Positions 45,181 to 56,805 of a DNA stretch of 64,000 nucleotides are shown in pieces. This stretch comes from Datisca glomerata (Eukaryota > Streptophyta > Magnoliopsida > Cucurbitales > Datiscaceae), in contig QANY01008056.1 of NCBI GenBank assembly GCA_003255025.1, positions 41,712 to 105,711 on the forward strand, in the 5' to 3' direction. The stretch's first letter is position 1. Each line of letters opens with the position of its first letter. The notes under the pieces were generated by a model. The model saw nothing but the letters and a program-made list of their open reading frames with translations, made no database searches and had not been told where the DNA came from. Position numbers and translations under genes: made by a program.

Positions 45181-45700
45181 TCGTTGGAAAAGAAATTGTA
45201 ACAAGTATCTTTTCGAGCTGAAAAATAAAGATAAATATGATTTTCTTGTACTTGAAGCTTGTTCAGTGGAATATGATTTGTCATCCTGGATACTTGATTT
45301 AGGAGCCACTAATCATGTATGTTCTTTTTTACATATGCTTGATTCGTCAAGAGAGCTGACTGATGGCGATGTCGTTTTAAGAGTTGGCAGTGATGCAATC
45401 TTGTTAGCTAAAGCATTAGGGACAGCCTATTTACTTTTTAGATATAATTATTTAGTTTCGAACGATGTTTATTATATTTCTGATTTTTTGAGAAATTTGA
45501 TTTCTCTTTCATTTCTGCGAGAATAATTATTCAAAGTTTCTTTTATTATAAAGGGTTTATTATTTCAAAGAATGGATTCGATACTTGTCATGCAACAGTT
45601 ATAAACAAATTGTATATGCTTAAACCGACTCAACGTGCATTAAATGATTTTGAATTATTTAAAGTAGCAAAACCTACAAGTAATAAACGATAAAGAGTTT
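45181..45700 (+). pseudogene. Copia aspartic protease, active-site Ser lost
   Basis: The frame to 45526 contains KDKYDFLVLEACSVEYDLSS followed by WILDLGATNHVCSFLHMLDS. The canonical Copia site is WIIDSGATNHVC, so Ser of D-S-G is now Leu (D-L-G). It continues to DVYYISDFLRNLISLSFLRE and stops at TAA 45524-45526. The stretch to about 45700 (NKLYMLKPTQRALNDFELF) is the linker before integrase, in another frame. Confidence 0.85.
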
Positions 45701-46600
45701 CTCATGATGATGATAACACATATCTTTGGTATCTTGGGTTGAGACATATTAATCTAGATAGGATAAACAGGTTAACAAAGCATGGTGTTTTGAGAAAACT
45801 GAAAGTTGAAACTCTTCTTGCTTGGGAATCCTATTTAAAGGGAAAAATGACCAAGAAACATTTCACAAGAAAGGGCCAAAGAGTCAAGGAACCACTTGAA
45901 CTAGCACATAGTGATGTTTGTGGACCAATCAATGTACAAGCTAGATGCGGGTATGAGTATTTCGTCACTTTTATTGACGATGACTCAAGATATGGTTACA
46001 CTTACATAATGCAAAAAAATTCTGAAACTTTTGGAAAGTTTAAAGACTTCAAAGCTAAAGCTGAAAAGCAATTAGGTAAATCATCGAAAACTCTTCGATT
46101 CGATCGAGGTGGTGAATACTTTGATTTAGAATTCAAGAATTATTTGCTGCAGTGTGGAATCCTATCCCAACTCACAGCACATGGAACACCACAACAAATG
46201 GTGTTACAAAGAAGAGAAACTGGACCTTATTAGATAGGTTAGATCGATGTTAAGCTACTCATCACCGTCACTTAAATTTTGGGGATATGCACTACACACT
46301 GCAACTTACATTTTGAATGCAGTGCCCTCTAAGTCTGTAAGAAACACGCTTTTAAAGTTATGGAATGGCTCCAAACCTAGTTTGTGTTGTTTTCATATAT
46401 GTGGGTGTCCATCTCACGTTCTTAGACCCAAGATCAGAAAGTTGGACTCGAGGTCTGAGGTATGCATATTCGTAGGCTATGCTCCAGAGACTAAAGGTGG
46501 GTACTTTTATACTCACAAGGGTCAAAAGGTGTTTGTATCTACAAATGCAACTTTTTCTTGAGCACGACTATATGTAAAATTACAAACCTCGTAGCAAAGC
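45701..46600 (+). pseudogene. Copia integrase, broken
   Basis: The HHCC region reads YLWYLGLRHINLDRINRLTK and AWESYLKGKMTKKHF, with the Cys pair lost. The rve core keeps its acidic residues: LELAHSDVCGPINV, FVTFIDDDSRYGYTY and TLRFDRGGEYFDLEF. A frameshift and stop at 46231-46233 interrupt it. It goes on at 46247-46561 with GYALHTATYILNAVPSKSV, CGCPSHVLRPKIRKLDSRSE and FVGYAPETKGGYFYTH, the usual Copia integrase C-terminal part. Confidence 0.88.
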
Positions 46601-47576
46601 AGTTCTCGAGGAATTAACGGCAGATGAGATCAGACCACCTTCAATTCTACTAATAACTAACAAATTAGAGGCACATGTCCTAGTGCCAGACACTAATATG
46701 GACGATCCATTAACTTATGAAGAAGCAAGGGATGATCCTGAAAAGGGGAAATGGAAAGAAGCCATGAACTAGGAAATTGAATCTATGTATACTAATTTTG
46801 TCTGGGAACTTATAGATCCACCTGAAAATGTCAGGCCCATCGGATGTAAATTGATCTTCAAGAGGAAAAGAGGTGTAGTTAGGAAAGTAGAGATTTTCAA
46901 GGCACAGTCACTAGCCAAGAGCTATACACAAAGGGAGTGAGTCGATTATGAAGAGATATTCTCCCATATGGCCATGCTAAAATCCATTCACATCATTTAT
47001 CCATAACCGTTAGTTTTTACTATGAAATATGGCAAATGGACGTCAAGACACCTTTTCTGAATGATCTCTTTTAAAGAAAGCATCTATATGATGTAACCAG
47101 AAGGGTTCGTACAAAAGGTACAAGATCATAAAGTATGCAAGTTGCTTAAATCCATTTATGGATTAAAGCAAGCATCTAGATCTTGGAATCTTACCTTTGA
47201 TGAGATTATAAAATCTTATGCCTTTGAGCAAAATGTCTACGAAGCCTGTGTTTATAAATACATCAACGATAAGATAGTGGTTTTCTTAGTTCTTTATTTT
47301 GACGATATTTTACTCATTGAGAATGATATAGAAACTTTGTCAAGAGTAAATAAGTTGTTAGCTGAGAAATTTCAAATGAAAGATTTGGGAGAGGAGATGT
47401 ATGTTCTCGGCATCGAAATCCTAAGGAATATAAAGAACAAGCTCTTGGCACTTTCTCATCCATCTTATATTGATAAGATAATGGAGAGATTCTCTATGAA
47501 GAATTCCAAGAAATGTCAATTACCGACCAAATATGAGATTATCCTGTCCAAGGAACAATGTCCTAAGACACCTTAG
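46601..47576 (+). pseudogene. Copia reverse transcriptase, broken
   Basis: The N-terminal RT part (46700-47140) is cut by several stops but shows DPLTYEEARDDPEKGKWKEA, SMYTNFVWELIDPPENVRPI and GCKLIFKRKRG. From 47142 a clean frame holds LKSIYGLKQASRSWN, then FLVLYFDDILLIENDIETLS with the catalytic FDD box (usually YVDD), then KDLGEEMYVLGIEILRNIKN and LALSHPSYIDKIMERF. It ends at a TAG at 47574. The same region survives at 2274-1834 on the minus strand. Confidence 0.9.
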
Positions 47577-48282
47577 GAGGAAGAGAATATGAGAAAGGTT
47601 CATTATGTTTCAGCAGTTGGAAGTCTCATGTATGCCATGTTGTGTAAAAGGCCGTACATCTGTTATGTAGTGGAAATTACCAGTCGTTATCAACCGAATC
47701 CAGGTTTGGAATAGTGGATGTAGTAAAGCACATTCTCAAGTATCTTAGAAGAATGAGAAACTATATGCTTGTTTATTCAGGTGGAGACCTGAACCCCACT
47801 TGATATACTGATTCTGATTTTCAATTTGATAGACATAGTTGAAAGTCAGGCTCTGGATCAGTATTCACCCTAAGTGGAGGAGTTGTAGTCTAGAGAAGTA
47901 TTAAATAATCAATCATTACAGATTCCACTATGGAAGCCAAATATATAGCGGCTTGTGAAGCTGCGAAAGAAGCGGTATGACTCATGAAGTTCTATATTGA
48001 TCTGGAAGTAGTTCCACATATGGACAAGCCATTGATCATGTATTATGATAACAATGGGGATGTAGTGAATTCCAAGGAACCGAGGAGTCACAAAGAGGGG
48101 AAAACATATATAAAGGAAATATCATCTTGTAAGAGAGATCGCACATCAAGAGGATGTGACTGTTATAAAGATAGCGTCAGAACAGTACTTGACTGATCCC
48201 TTTACAAAGACACTTCTTGTGACGTCATTTGAGGGTCACGTGCGTAACATGAGATTAAGAGAGATGCTACATTTTCTTTAGG
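47577..48282 (+). pseudogene. Copia RNase H, broken
   Basis: Fragments in several frames read VGSLMYAMLCKRPYICYVV, SRYQPNPG, ILKYLRRMRNYMLVYSGGDL, GSVFTLSGGVVV and STMEAKYIAACEAAKEAV. They continue FYIDLEVVPHMDKPLIMYYD and PRSHKEGKTYI. This is the full RNase H in order, but with at least four in-frame stops or shifts. Confidence 0.85.
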
Positions 48283-48295
48283 GCAAGTGGGAGAT
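48279..48295 (+). other. Polypurine tract of the Copia element
   Basis: TAGGGCAAGTGGGAGAT directly precedes the 3' LTR start TGTTGG. Confidence 0.85.
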
Positions 48296-50446
48296 TGTTG
48301 GATGCCCTCAACGCTTGTATGTTAACCTTTTGATATAAAATTTAATGAAAATTATATTTTTCTTATAATTGTTATTTTAAATTATTGTTGAATAATTTGT
48401 GTAAATATCTGAAAATTCCATATTCATTAATGAGACTATGATTGTATTAGTACGAGAGGATTAAGATCATAGATAATGAATAACATTGTCGGCAACATAT
48501 TAAAGTATGAAATCTTTACTGAATAGTTGCTAGTACGGTTCACTATGCATTATGAATGCATGTGATCTAAATCCGGATCATTGATGTCGATATACATCTT
48601 AGTGAAAGTACTTTATATAATGAGATTATATATGACTGGACCGATGTTAATTAATATATTTATCAACGTGTCGTTTATCTTAAAGATTTAATACACATTC
48701 ATTCTACAATCATATGTAGATCAATTTAAATCCTGACTAGTCATGAACTCCTATACATGTCTATTGGATCGTTTGATTCACTCGTTAATGTTTATTTGTA
48801 AAACAGGTTAGTGACTTTTATTTTGAAGATTCAGTGATATGCATGGCTGGGAACATGATCTTACAAGATTTGGAATCCAAGCTTTCCTAACAGATCGTAT
48901 ATTGGTTCCATTAAATGTTAATTCTGAAACTGAATGGTTATTGAGTTCGAATTTATAATAAGATTATAAATTAGTCATTCATTAGTAGATTAATGGTACT
49001 TAAAGATCAAGAGGTAATTAAAAGGCTAAAATGATAATTTTGACCAAATTTAATTTACGAACCAATAATTGGAGGATAAAACTACATGAATTGATTATAT
49101 CAGTGGACTACACGATAATACTCTGTAAATACAATTTATAATCTCTAAGAGTACAATTTCATATTTATAGTGGAGTACTAATAAAATTAATAAATAATAT
49201 TAATTAATTAAATAGTTTAATTAATAATCTAGTTTATTGAAGGTTAGGATTATAGGTTCATGGTCCCCAAGTCACATCTATACTACGCAGTATAGGGTTT
49301 TAATATTCAGGACATGAGAAAATAACTGACTTGTAAATGAATTTTTATTCTTGGACAAGTACATATCTGTGAGATAATTATGTGTGATTAATTAATTGAA
49401 TGATTTATATATATAAATGTGTTTTTCATAATTAATGTATATATAAAAATATATATATAATTATCGCGTCTTTTTTATTTATCGATAAGTGAAACACAAT
49501 ATATAATTTGTAAAATTAGATCATTAAATTATTATTAGTTAATATTTTAGATCAATTGAATCTGTTATTTGTAAAATAACAAATAATTTAGTTGATAGGG
49601 CTAATCAGATATGCTAATTTTGAATTAACTGATATCTAGAGATTTTTTTATTAAAATAAATATTTAATTTACAGTAATTGTCGCGTGTCAATCACTAATT
49701 GAGTATCAAAAATTGACTTGGACTATTATAGTGTCACGTGGCACTACAGTAGTGGGAGTACAACACTGTACTGTAATGTGGCACTACAGCTGTGCACCAT
49801 TATACAGTGGTTCCCACTTTATTAGGCAATTAGAAATTAAATATTATTTTTATTTTTAATTATCCCTAAATATCTTATACGTCATTATCTAGAATAAGAT
49901 ATAGATTTTATTCTAATGACATCAGTTGATGAATCAGAGAATTGAGTTGTGAACACAATTGCTCAGAGTGATTTTTCTCTATAATTAATAGTTAATCAAA
50001 TCTCTAAAAGAATAATCAAATCTCAGTAAATCTTTATTAGATCTCATGTATTGAGAACATCTAGAGACATAAAAAGTGTTTTGTAGTATTTTACGTGCCC
50101 ACACACGTCCTAGTGCGTTGAGGGTTGACCTAGAAGATCTTGGTGTGAATCTGGAGCTTACTGATCGTTGAAACGGTTTCGTGGGATGAAGGATCGATCG
50201 ATTTTACAAGAACGCTTGATTAAGACCACTAGAGGTATATGATTCCTAACCTTGTATGTGTAGATTTAATATATAAATATACAATGGATCCTAATTGATT
50301 GAAAAGAGTTTTCAATAAAAAAAATTGTTATCGTGGTGTTGAGAAATTCTTTAATTTATTGAAGGATTCATTTTTTATTAAAAGTTATTTTGTTAAATGG
50401 CCACGTGCCACATGCTTCCGCCGCACACGAGCCGTGACGACTAACA
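48296..50446 (+). repeat. 3' LTR of the Copia element
   Basis: It begins TGTTGGATGCCCTCAACGC and ends GACGACTAACA, 2,151 bp in all, and keeps both LTR tips. It contains a near-palindrome with a CACGTG core at about 49727-49747. Confidence 0.92.
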
Positions 50447-51660
50447 GGGTTGTGAATAAATGAACCGGACCTGGTACTAAATGATACGAGCCATTGAATA
50501 AGACATTGTGAACTATACGAGACACTTCACTGATATGTCTTTTTTACTCACAATCAATAAAGGAGTTAAAGAAATAATAACTAGATAAGTAAAATAGTAA
50601 TTTTATATACAACTCTTGTTATTGATATTCATGAATCGTAAAATCGTAAAATATTATGTGGACCATGAAATAAAGATATTTATTTGCCCCAACAAAAAAT
50701 ATAACGAGCATGAATCGAGAGTTGATTTGACATCGGACCTATAGTTGAGTCGTAGATGTCGAGATTAAATAAATATGTCAAGAATTTATGGAGATAAATT
50801 AGCCGAGTATTTGAATCCTATAGCTTTATTCATGTGGGTCCATTCAGCCTTAGGAGTAGCTCATAAGTTCAAGAATGAATAACAACACCAGTTAGATCAA
50901 AAATGTGTTTTGGACGAAGATACATTTCTCGAACCCATATGTTTTGGACCAGAATTAATGTTCAAATTAATTAATTTGTTATTTTCTAATTATTGAATGA
51001 TTAGTAAATAAAATAAATTAACTAATTGATAGGGATCAATTTAATTTATCAATTTGGATTGATGAATTTGAACAGAATATTGGCTTTAAAGGAGATGTAA
51101 AAATCACAGAGAGCAGTGCAGTGAGGAGATTTTCGGCAATTTATAATATAAGAGTATATGTATTGTATAAATTCTGTAATTATTATATAAGAGATGAAAT
51201 TAAGGTTGCATCTCTACGTGTGTTGACATAACCCTAACCACAGTATGTGATTACACAGAGCAAGAAAATAGTTTCTTTCTCCCCTCTTCTTGTTGTCGTC
51301 GAACCCTAGAGGAAGAAGAAAAAATTTTGTTTTTCTTTCTCTGTTATTTTGAGAACTCACACTCAATTCTTGAAAACATCTTTTTCAGAAATACTTTTGA
51401 ATCCTACAAGTGATTGTTGGTGTGAAGATTAATTGAAGTTCTGCGAATCTCAAGAACGAAGAACGCGAGACAATTAATTAGATCTCGCCCATTCATAAAT
51501 TCTTCATTACAAAAAATGTATAAAATTATTTCTACCACTTCTCGATACGTTTATCTAAATATGTATGATCGGTTTATGGTTTTATATTTAATATGATTAA
51601 CTATTTGTTTTGAAGTATTTTTTACATTTTGTCCACGAACCGTTCGTGGCTCATTAATTT
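50447..51660 (+). mobile_element. Right part of the older LTR split by the Copia element
   Basis: It starts with GGGTT, the same 5-mer that ends the left part. It then shows AT-rich DNA and, at 51060-51500, a leader-like segment with AACCCTAACC, CTCCCCTCTTCTTG and CGAACCCTAGAGG, as in the R/U5 region of plant Copia LTRs. No coding sequence is present. The right boundary is uncertain. Confidence 0.4.
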
Positions 51661-51714
51661 TCTTCAATTTTTAAAATCTGATCCAATAATATTATCTCTA
51701 AAATGGCCTAACCA

Positions 51715-52150
51715 CTAAACAGCACATGTCTGCTTATATTCATTTCCCTCCATCAATATTACCGATATCGATCGAACACATTTGTTATCTTGACAGACAG
51801 GCACGCACACGCGCGTGGGGCAAAGAGACTGACAATACCTGAGTCTAACCTCTAGAGGGCATACGCCTGCTTGTATTCAACTCTTCCTCCATCGATGTTG
51901 ATGTTACTGATGTGGGAAGAACCCATTTGGTTTTTTTCAAAGATAGACACACCCATACACACGGGGTGGAACGGGTAGGGAACACAAAATTGACAACAGT
52001 GCACTACCTCCAACGGGTCTATTCTCTAGAGGGTACACGTCTGCTGATATTCAACTCCTCCTCCACCAATGTTATTTATCGATGCGGGACAAACCCATTT
52101 GTTTTTCTTTTTGGATAGATAGACGAACACGGGGTGGAACGAGAATAGTT
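51715..52150 (+). repeat. Dispersed repeat in about three tandem units
   Basis: Units start near 51717, 51853 and 52026. They share CTAGAGGGyAyACGyCTGCT, then ATTCAACTCyTCCTCCA, ACCCATTTG and GGGGTGGAACG. The period varies between about 135 and 175 bp. A diverged single unit lies at 39580-39738. Confidence 0.75.
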
Positions 52151-52440
52151 ATATCGAGACTTTTTAAAGATTTATACACCATTCAAGCATAGGACTTAGT
52201 AAAAAATCAATCAGATCACTCTATTTTACCTTATGGTGTAAGATTAAAAACTTACACAAACAGAGTTTATTGGCAACAATAAATTAGTGCTCCCACTCAC
52301 TAATTTACGTTGAAGGAAAAATAAGAAAAGATTTACAAAAGAGGAGTAGAAGAAGAAAGCTTTGTTTCACAAAACAGGTTTTAACTCTCAAATAGTAAGA
52401 GTTGTAAAATGAGTTCTGATTCACAAATGGGAGAGGCTAC

Positions 52441-52449
52441 CTATTTATA
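52441..52449 (-). promoter_or_regulatory. TATA box of the pararetroviral promoter
   Basis: The minus strand reads TATAAATAG, followed by GTAGCCTCTCCC. It lies after the last viral ORF, where caulimovirids keep the promoter for the genome-length RNA. Transcription would run towards lower coordinates, out of this linear copy. Confidence 0.6.
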
Positions 52450-52768
52450 GCTAAAGAAAGTGGAGTTCACCGGGAACCCATCACTTACCTGAACTATTCT
52501 ATTCTACAAAAGTAAAAAACATTTTACATTTCTATTTTTGTCTACTTTTGACTTAGAATAGTAAAACGTACAATGATTACAAAGAGACAGATTACAAAGA
52601 ATCTTTGGTCAGTGAAGCCCTTTGTAGTCGTCATGGTTGAGACTGTTGGTGGATAATTATTATCCTGATCTCGTCCTTTGATTGTGTTGAAAAGCATGAT
52701 GGTCATTGCATTGTGCTTCTGTGTTGTCATGATCTCTTAATTGTTTTATTGGTATTTTGCCAATAATG

Positions 52769-54094
52769 AAACTATTCATCTTCATCTTCATTGAGGTTTA
52801 CATCCTCAAAAAGATCTTGAGAATCTTGGAAGGGATCATGGGCCCATCGAGGAAGAGACCGAACATGAGATTTTCTCTTTGATTTTTGAGATGGAGATTG
52901 ACCATTTTTGTTCTTGATTGGGTGACTGGATTCTACTGAGGATTCGGAGTTAGAACTTGTATTTTCAAGAAGAATGAGCATTTTTTGTATTAACTCCTGC
53001 TTTTCTTTGGATTTTTATACTTGTTTTTGCCTTTTGAAGAAGGTCTTGTGGTGGATTTTGAATTTTAGGAGGAATCTGATGATTGCTTAATTTGCAGAGC
53101 TTGATTATCTGGTTCCTTAATTTTTAAGGAGGCCAATAGAGGTTTGGGAGATTTTATCTGAGGGTGAGATTTTGCTAATTCTTCATGTATGGAGGTAGAG
53201 ATTTTTAGTGTACTGAATTTGTCCCACCATTTTACATAATATTTTCTAGTGATGATTTCTTCTTCAATGGCGTATTGCCATTTAAGGATCCAAGGAATTT
53301 TGAATTTATTTACAAAATAAATTATTGGAGGAAAAGAGTCCTCAACTGTTGAGGGTTTAAATAATTTTAAAAATAAACTGTAATTTTGTTGTAAATCAAT
53401 TGGAAAAATCTCAAAGACGGGACCATGGATTGACCACCAACTTAAAAACCATTTTGGTAAAATAATTTTGAAATTTTTGTCAAAATTTAAAAATCAAGAG
53501 TGGGTAAATTCACTATTTTGGTGCAAGAAAATTATTTGCCATGCATCAATATAATCAAAATAATTATATTATTTTTTATTTAAAAGAGGTTTTAACCCTA
53601 AGGGATGGATTTTCCATTCCTCTAAAGATATTATTTTGAGGATGTAGAATGAATGATAAAAGATTTTTCCTTCTGCACTGTTTATGGGTTTGATATTTAT
53701 TGATTTTATTTCTAGGAGAATATCTCTGTAGAAACTAAGGGTTTTGTCCTCGTGTCTAGGGACAAAATGAGAATCAGGAAGGAAATGAGCCTTCACTATT
53801 TCTATTGGGTTTTAAAATTGGTGAATGGATGTTCAATGTAGAAGAGATTTTTACTGGGAGTTTTTTATAATAATGAGAAGATTTTCTATAATTGGTGAAT
53901 GGTTGGTTGATGACCAATTGTGGGTCAAATGGTTTAGAAACAGAAAATGGGTCAAATTGATTGACCAAAGCATTTTGGTAATTAAGTCTGGTGGACCCAA
54001 GAACCGTTAATTGGGTATTTCTAGGAGTAGAAGACTCCTATTTGATTTGGCCCTTAAGAGCCAATTGATGTGTGAAGGTTTCTCCTTTGGTCAT
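52769..54094 (-). pseudogene. Second ORF of the endogenous pararetrovirus, function unknown
   Basis: The ATG at 54094 lies 20 nt after the polyprotein stop (54114). The frame starts MTKGETFTHQLALKGQIK, meets a TAG, and continues NQFDPFSVSKPFDPQLVINQ and SEGSFPS. A frameshift leads to AHFLPDSHFVPRHEDKTLSF and IISLEEWKIHPLGLKPLL (53796-53569), then a Trp-rich part (PKWFLSWWSIHGPVFEIFP, YYVKWWDKF). The first frame returns for the acidic tail RSLPRWAHDPFQDSQDLFED, which ends at about 52772. I recall this protein type next to RT polyproteins of plant endogenous caulimovirids; its role is not known to me. Confidence 0.65.
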
Positions 54095-54113
54095 TTTCCC
54101 GGAAGCCTGGGGC

Positions 54114-55437
54114 CTAGACCCCATTCTTTTGTTGCCCTTGCAGGAATTCACGTGTTAAAAAGTTAGGGACTGAATTATTAACTCCTTTAATAAATTCAAT
54201 ATTGAAATAAAAAATACTAAGTATAGATTGACATCTAGCAAAGATCTGTTTGGATGCTATATTTTTAACATCCTTTTTTAGAACATGCTTAGCAGATTTG
54301 CAATCAATTTTTAACAAGAATTTTTTATTTAGCAAGTCATCTTGGAATTTCTGTATGCACAAAACAACAGATAAAATTTCTTTCTTAATAGTATTGTAAT
54401 TAACTTGTGATTAAGACCACGTTCCAGATGTATACCTAACAATTTGTTCAGGCGCTTCTGGGGAAATCTTTTGTAACAGGATGCCTCTATATCCAATTTC
54501 AGAGGCATCAGTTTGGATAATTTTAAAAGAATTATTAGTGGGAATGCCAAGATAAGGAAGTGTCTTAACGTGGGTTTTAATTCTTTTGATTAAGTCAGTG
54601 TGGACAGTTGTCCAAGGAGGAGAATTCTTTTTAAGCCTGTCAAAGAGAAGCTTACAATCAATTCTCATTTTATTGTAAAAATCATATATGTAATTTAAAG
54701 ATCCTAGAAACTTTTGCAATTGTGTTTTATTTAGAATTTCATTGGGGAATTTGTCAGCAAATTGTATTACCCTATCAATTGGCTTGATTATAGAATGGTG
54801 TATTTCGAATCCTAAGAATGTAATCTTAGATTGAAATAATTTAATTTTGCTTGCAGAGATAACTGAACCATTTTGTTTTATTATCCTAACAAATGATTCA
54901 AGGCGCCTCCAATATTGTTCTATTATTTTTGAGAAAATAAGAATATCATCAATGTAAACAATTGAGAAATCAGTAAATTGATTAAAGATTTCATTCATTA
55001 TATTTTAAAATTCACTAGGAGCATTTTTAAGGCCAAAAGACATTACATTCCACTTATAATGGTCAAATGGAGTTACAAATACACTTTTATATTTATCACT
55101 TTCATTTATCTGGATTTGCCAAAATCCAAATTTCATATCAAATTTGGAGAATACTACCGCATCTCCAAGTCTATTTATTAAATCCCTTTTGTTTGGTATT
55201 GGATATCTTATCCATTCTAAAACATTATTAAGGGGCTTATAATTGATCACTAAATGAGGAACTCCTTGTTCAATTTCACTGGCTTTCTGGACATAAAAGG
55301 CCGAGCATGACCAAGGAGATTTGTTTTTTCTAATAATATTTTTATTGAGAAGTTCCGTAATTTCCTTTTCACAGAACTCAAGCAATTCTGAATTCATCTG
55401 AATTGGTCTTACCTTTGTTGGGATATTTTTTTCATCA
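54114..55437 (-). pseudogene. Pararetroviral reverse transcriptase and RNase H
   Basis: The N-terminal part (55397-55005) has KSPWSCSAFYVQKASE, PHLVINYKPLNNVLEWIRYP, VVFSKFDMKFGFWQIQI and FGLKNAPSEF. After a stop at 55002-55004 the frame carries the catalytic FSIVYIDDILIFSK box (54998 on), KIKLFQSKITFLGFEIHHS, LQKFLGSLNYIYDFYNKM and FKIIQTDASEIGYRGILL. The latter contains the first RNase H Asp. After another frame change it ends with FLLKIDCKSAKHVLKKDV and a stop at 54114. Both YIDD Asp residues remain. The two breaks would prevent a whole enzyme. Confidence 0.92.
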
Positions 55438-55565
55438 AATCCTTTAATATAGAAAAGATTGACAGTATGTTGCTTTCTGTGCCAGAAAATATTGGAAATA
55501 TCATAACATAATTCTTTACAGATTTTTTGTTCAAATATTTTAATTTTGTTTTGAAGAATAGAACT

Positions 55566-56650
55566 TTAAAGTTGTTCTTCAATTCTGTTAAATTTTAATT
55601 CACTTTGTAGAAAACACAATTGTTTTTCTTTACAAGAAATGAGATTTATTGAATTTGAAATAGATTTTTCTTTTAGAGTTTTTAATTTTTCATTACTCGG
55701 AAAAGATATGAATTTAAATTTTATTTGTTTATTCATGACATAGGTAATTATTCCATCATACGCTGTTAAAAATGGATATAGCAGAGCAATGAATGGTAAA
55801 CCTATGATAATTTTATTAGTCATATTTTTTACAAAAAGACAAATGATGTTTTAAAACATATATTGTCTTGACAAATATGGACTGTGGATATTTCATAATT
55901 GATATGCATACGAGTACCATTGGCAGAAAACAGAGACTCTTTTGTCTTCTTAAAGTACTTGGTAGGAACTGGTTCTTCTTGCATACAATTCAAGTATGCT
56001 CCCGAATCCACAAGAGTCATTGTTGTCAAATCAAAATCTTGGATGATTATTCTAACCATTATGTGCCATTTTTTTATTTTTATGTGATTGAGGATTTGGA
56101 TGAAATGTTCATCATTGTCCTGACAGATTATGGGTTCTTCAATCTCATTATCAGAAATTAATAATTTATTAGGTTCACCTATTTTTTGTTTATTAATTAG
56201 ATTTTTTATTTTTAAAAGATTTAATTCTTCTTTTATTTCATTGTTTGAATTCTTCAAATCTTTTATTTCAATTTTAATATCTTTAATTTCTTTTTGAAAT
56301 TCATGTAAGGTAACTTCCTTTTCTTTTCCTTTTATCTTATTGAATTTTTCAAGGGTCTGTGAAATATTTGCAGTATTATTATTGTTAGACTTAGTATTTT
56401 CTTTCTTTAGAATTATCTTCTTAAATCTTTCAAGGTATTCTTGTTTTAATTCAGAATTTTCAATTTTGCAAATTAGATCTAATAAGAGGGTTTCTTGTTC
56501 TTCATTTTTATTTAGGGCATTGATTTTTTGACAACAACTATCTCTACACCCCATAGTGATGTTAGGAGAATCACTGTCAGAATTCGAGGATTCAGTTTCA
56601 GAGGATTCATGGGTTTCATATTCTCCTAAAATCTTCACTATTACTGTCAT
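55566..56650 (-). pseudogene. Pararetroviral acidic/coiled region and aspartic protease
   Basis: The part from 56650 is Ser/Asp/Glu-rich (HESSETESSNSDSDSPN), then a long Lys/Glu coiled-coil-like stretch (EIKDIKIEIKDLKNSNNEIK). The protease follows with TMTLVDSGAYLNCMQEE; the D-S-G active site is intact. FSANGTRMHINYEIS comes next and, after a frame change at about 55829, TNKIIIGLPFIALLYPF, the usual second half (iiGLPFi). The region after that leads towards the RT N-terminus, with a TAA near 55566. Confidence 0.85.
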
Positions 56651-56735
56651 AATAATCTATTATTTCTAAAATTCTAAACAATTCCTGTTTATCTTCTTCA
56701 GAAATTTTTAATTGATTAATTTTATTCTTGACTTG

Positions 56736-56777
56736 ACAAGTATTTGAAAGGTGACCTTTCTGACCATATTTGAAACA
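56736..56777 (-). pseudogene. Pararetroviral zinc knuckle with a lost cysteine
   Basis: The motif reads CFKYGQKGHLSNTC. The expected CCHC spacing C-x2-C-x4-H-x4-C is kept except that the second Cys is Tyr. RNA binding by this knuckle would be lost. It belongs to the frame 56858-56616, which is shifted relative to the capsid. Confidence 0.85.
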
Positions 56778-56805
56778 CGTAATATTAGTCTGATCAAATT
56801 TTTTA

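Larger units (their letters stand above)
40375..50446 (+). mobile_element. Ty1/Copia LTR retrotransposon, 10.1 kb, degenerate
   Basis: Two LTRs of about 2.0-2.15 kb (40375-42368 and 48296-50446) enclose a primer-binding site, a 2-kb leader, gag, protease, integrase, RT and RNase H in Copia order, and a polypurine tract. Integrase before RT defines the Copia superfamily. The 5-mer GGGTT on both sides (40370-40374 and 50447-50451) fits a target duplication. The 5' LTR lacks about the first 20 bp of the LTR seen elsewhere. Every gene has stops or frameshifts. The family also supplied the LTRs at 1-1601 and 3205-4625. Confidence 0.92.

Noticed and set aside
44906..45309. Minus-strand frames opposite the Copia gag Lys-rich tail
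   Set aside because: They are shadows of the gag frame on the other strand.
55868..56531. Plus-strand frames opposite the viral protease region
   Set aside because: They are shadows of the clear minus-strand polyprotein and have no domain of their own.
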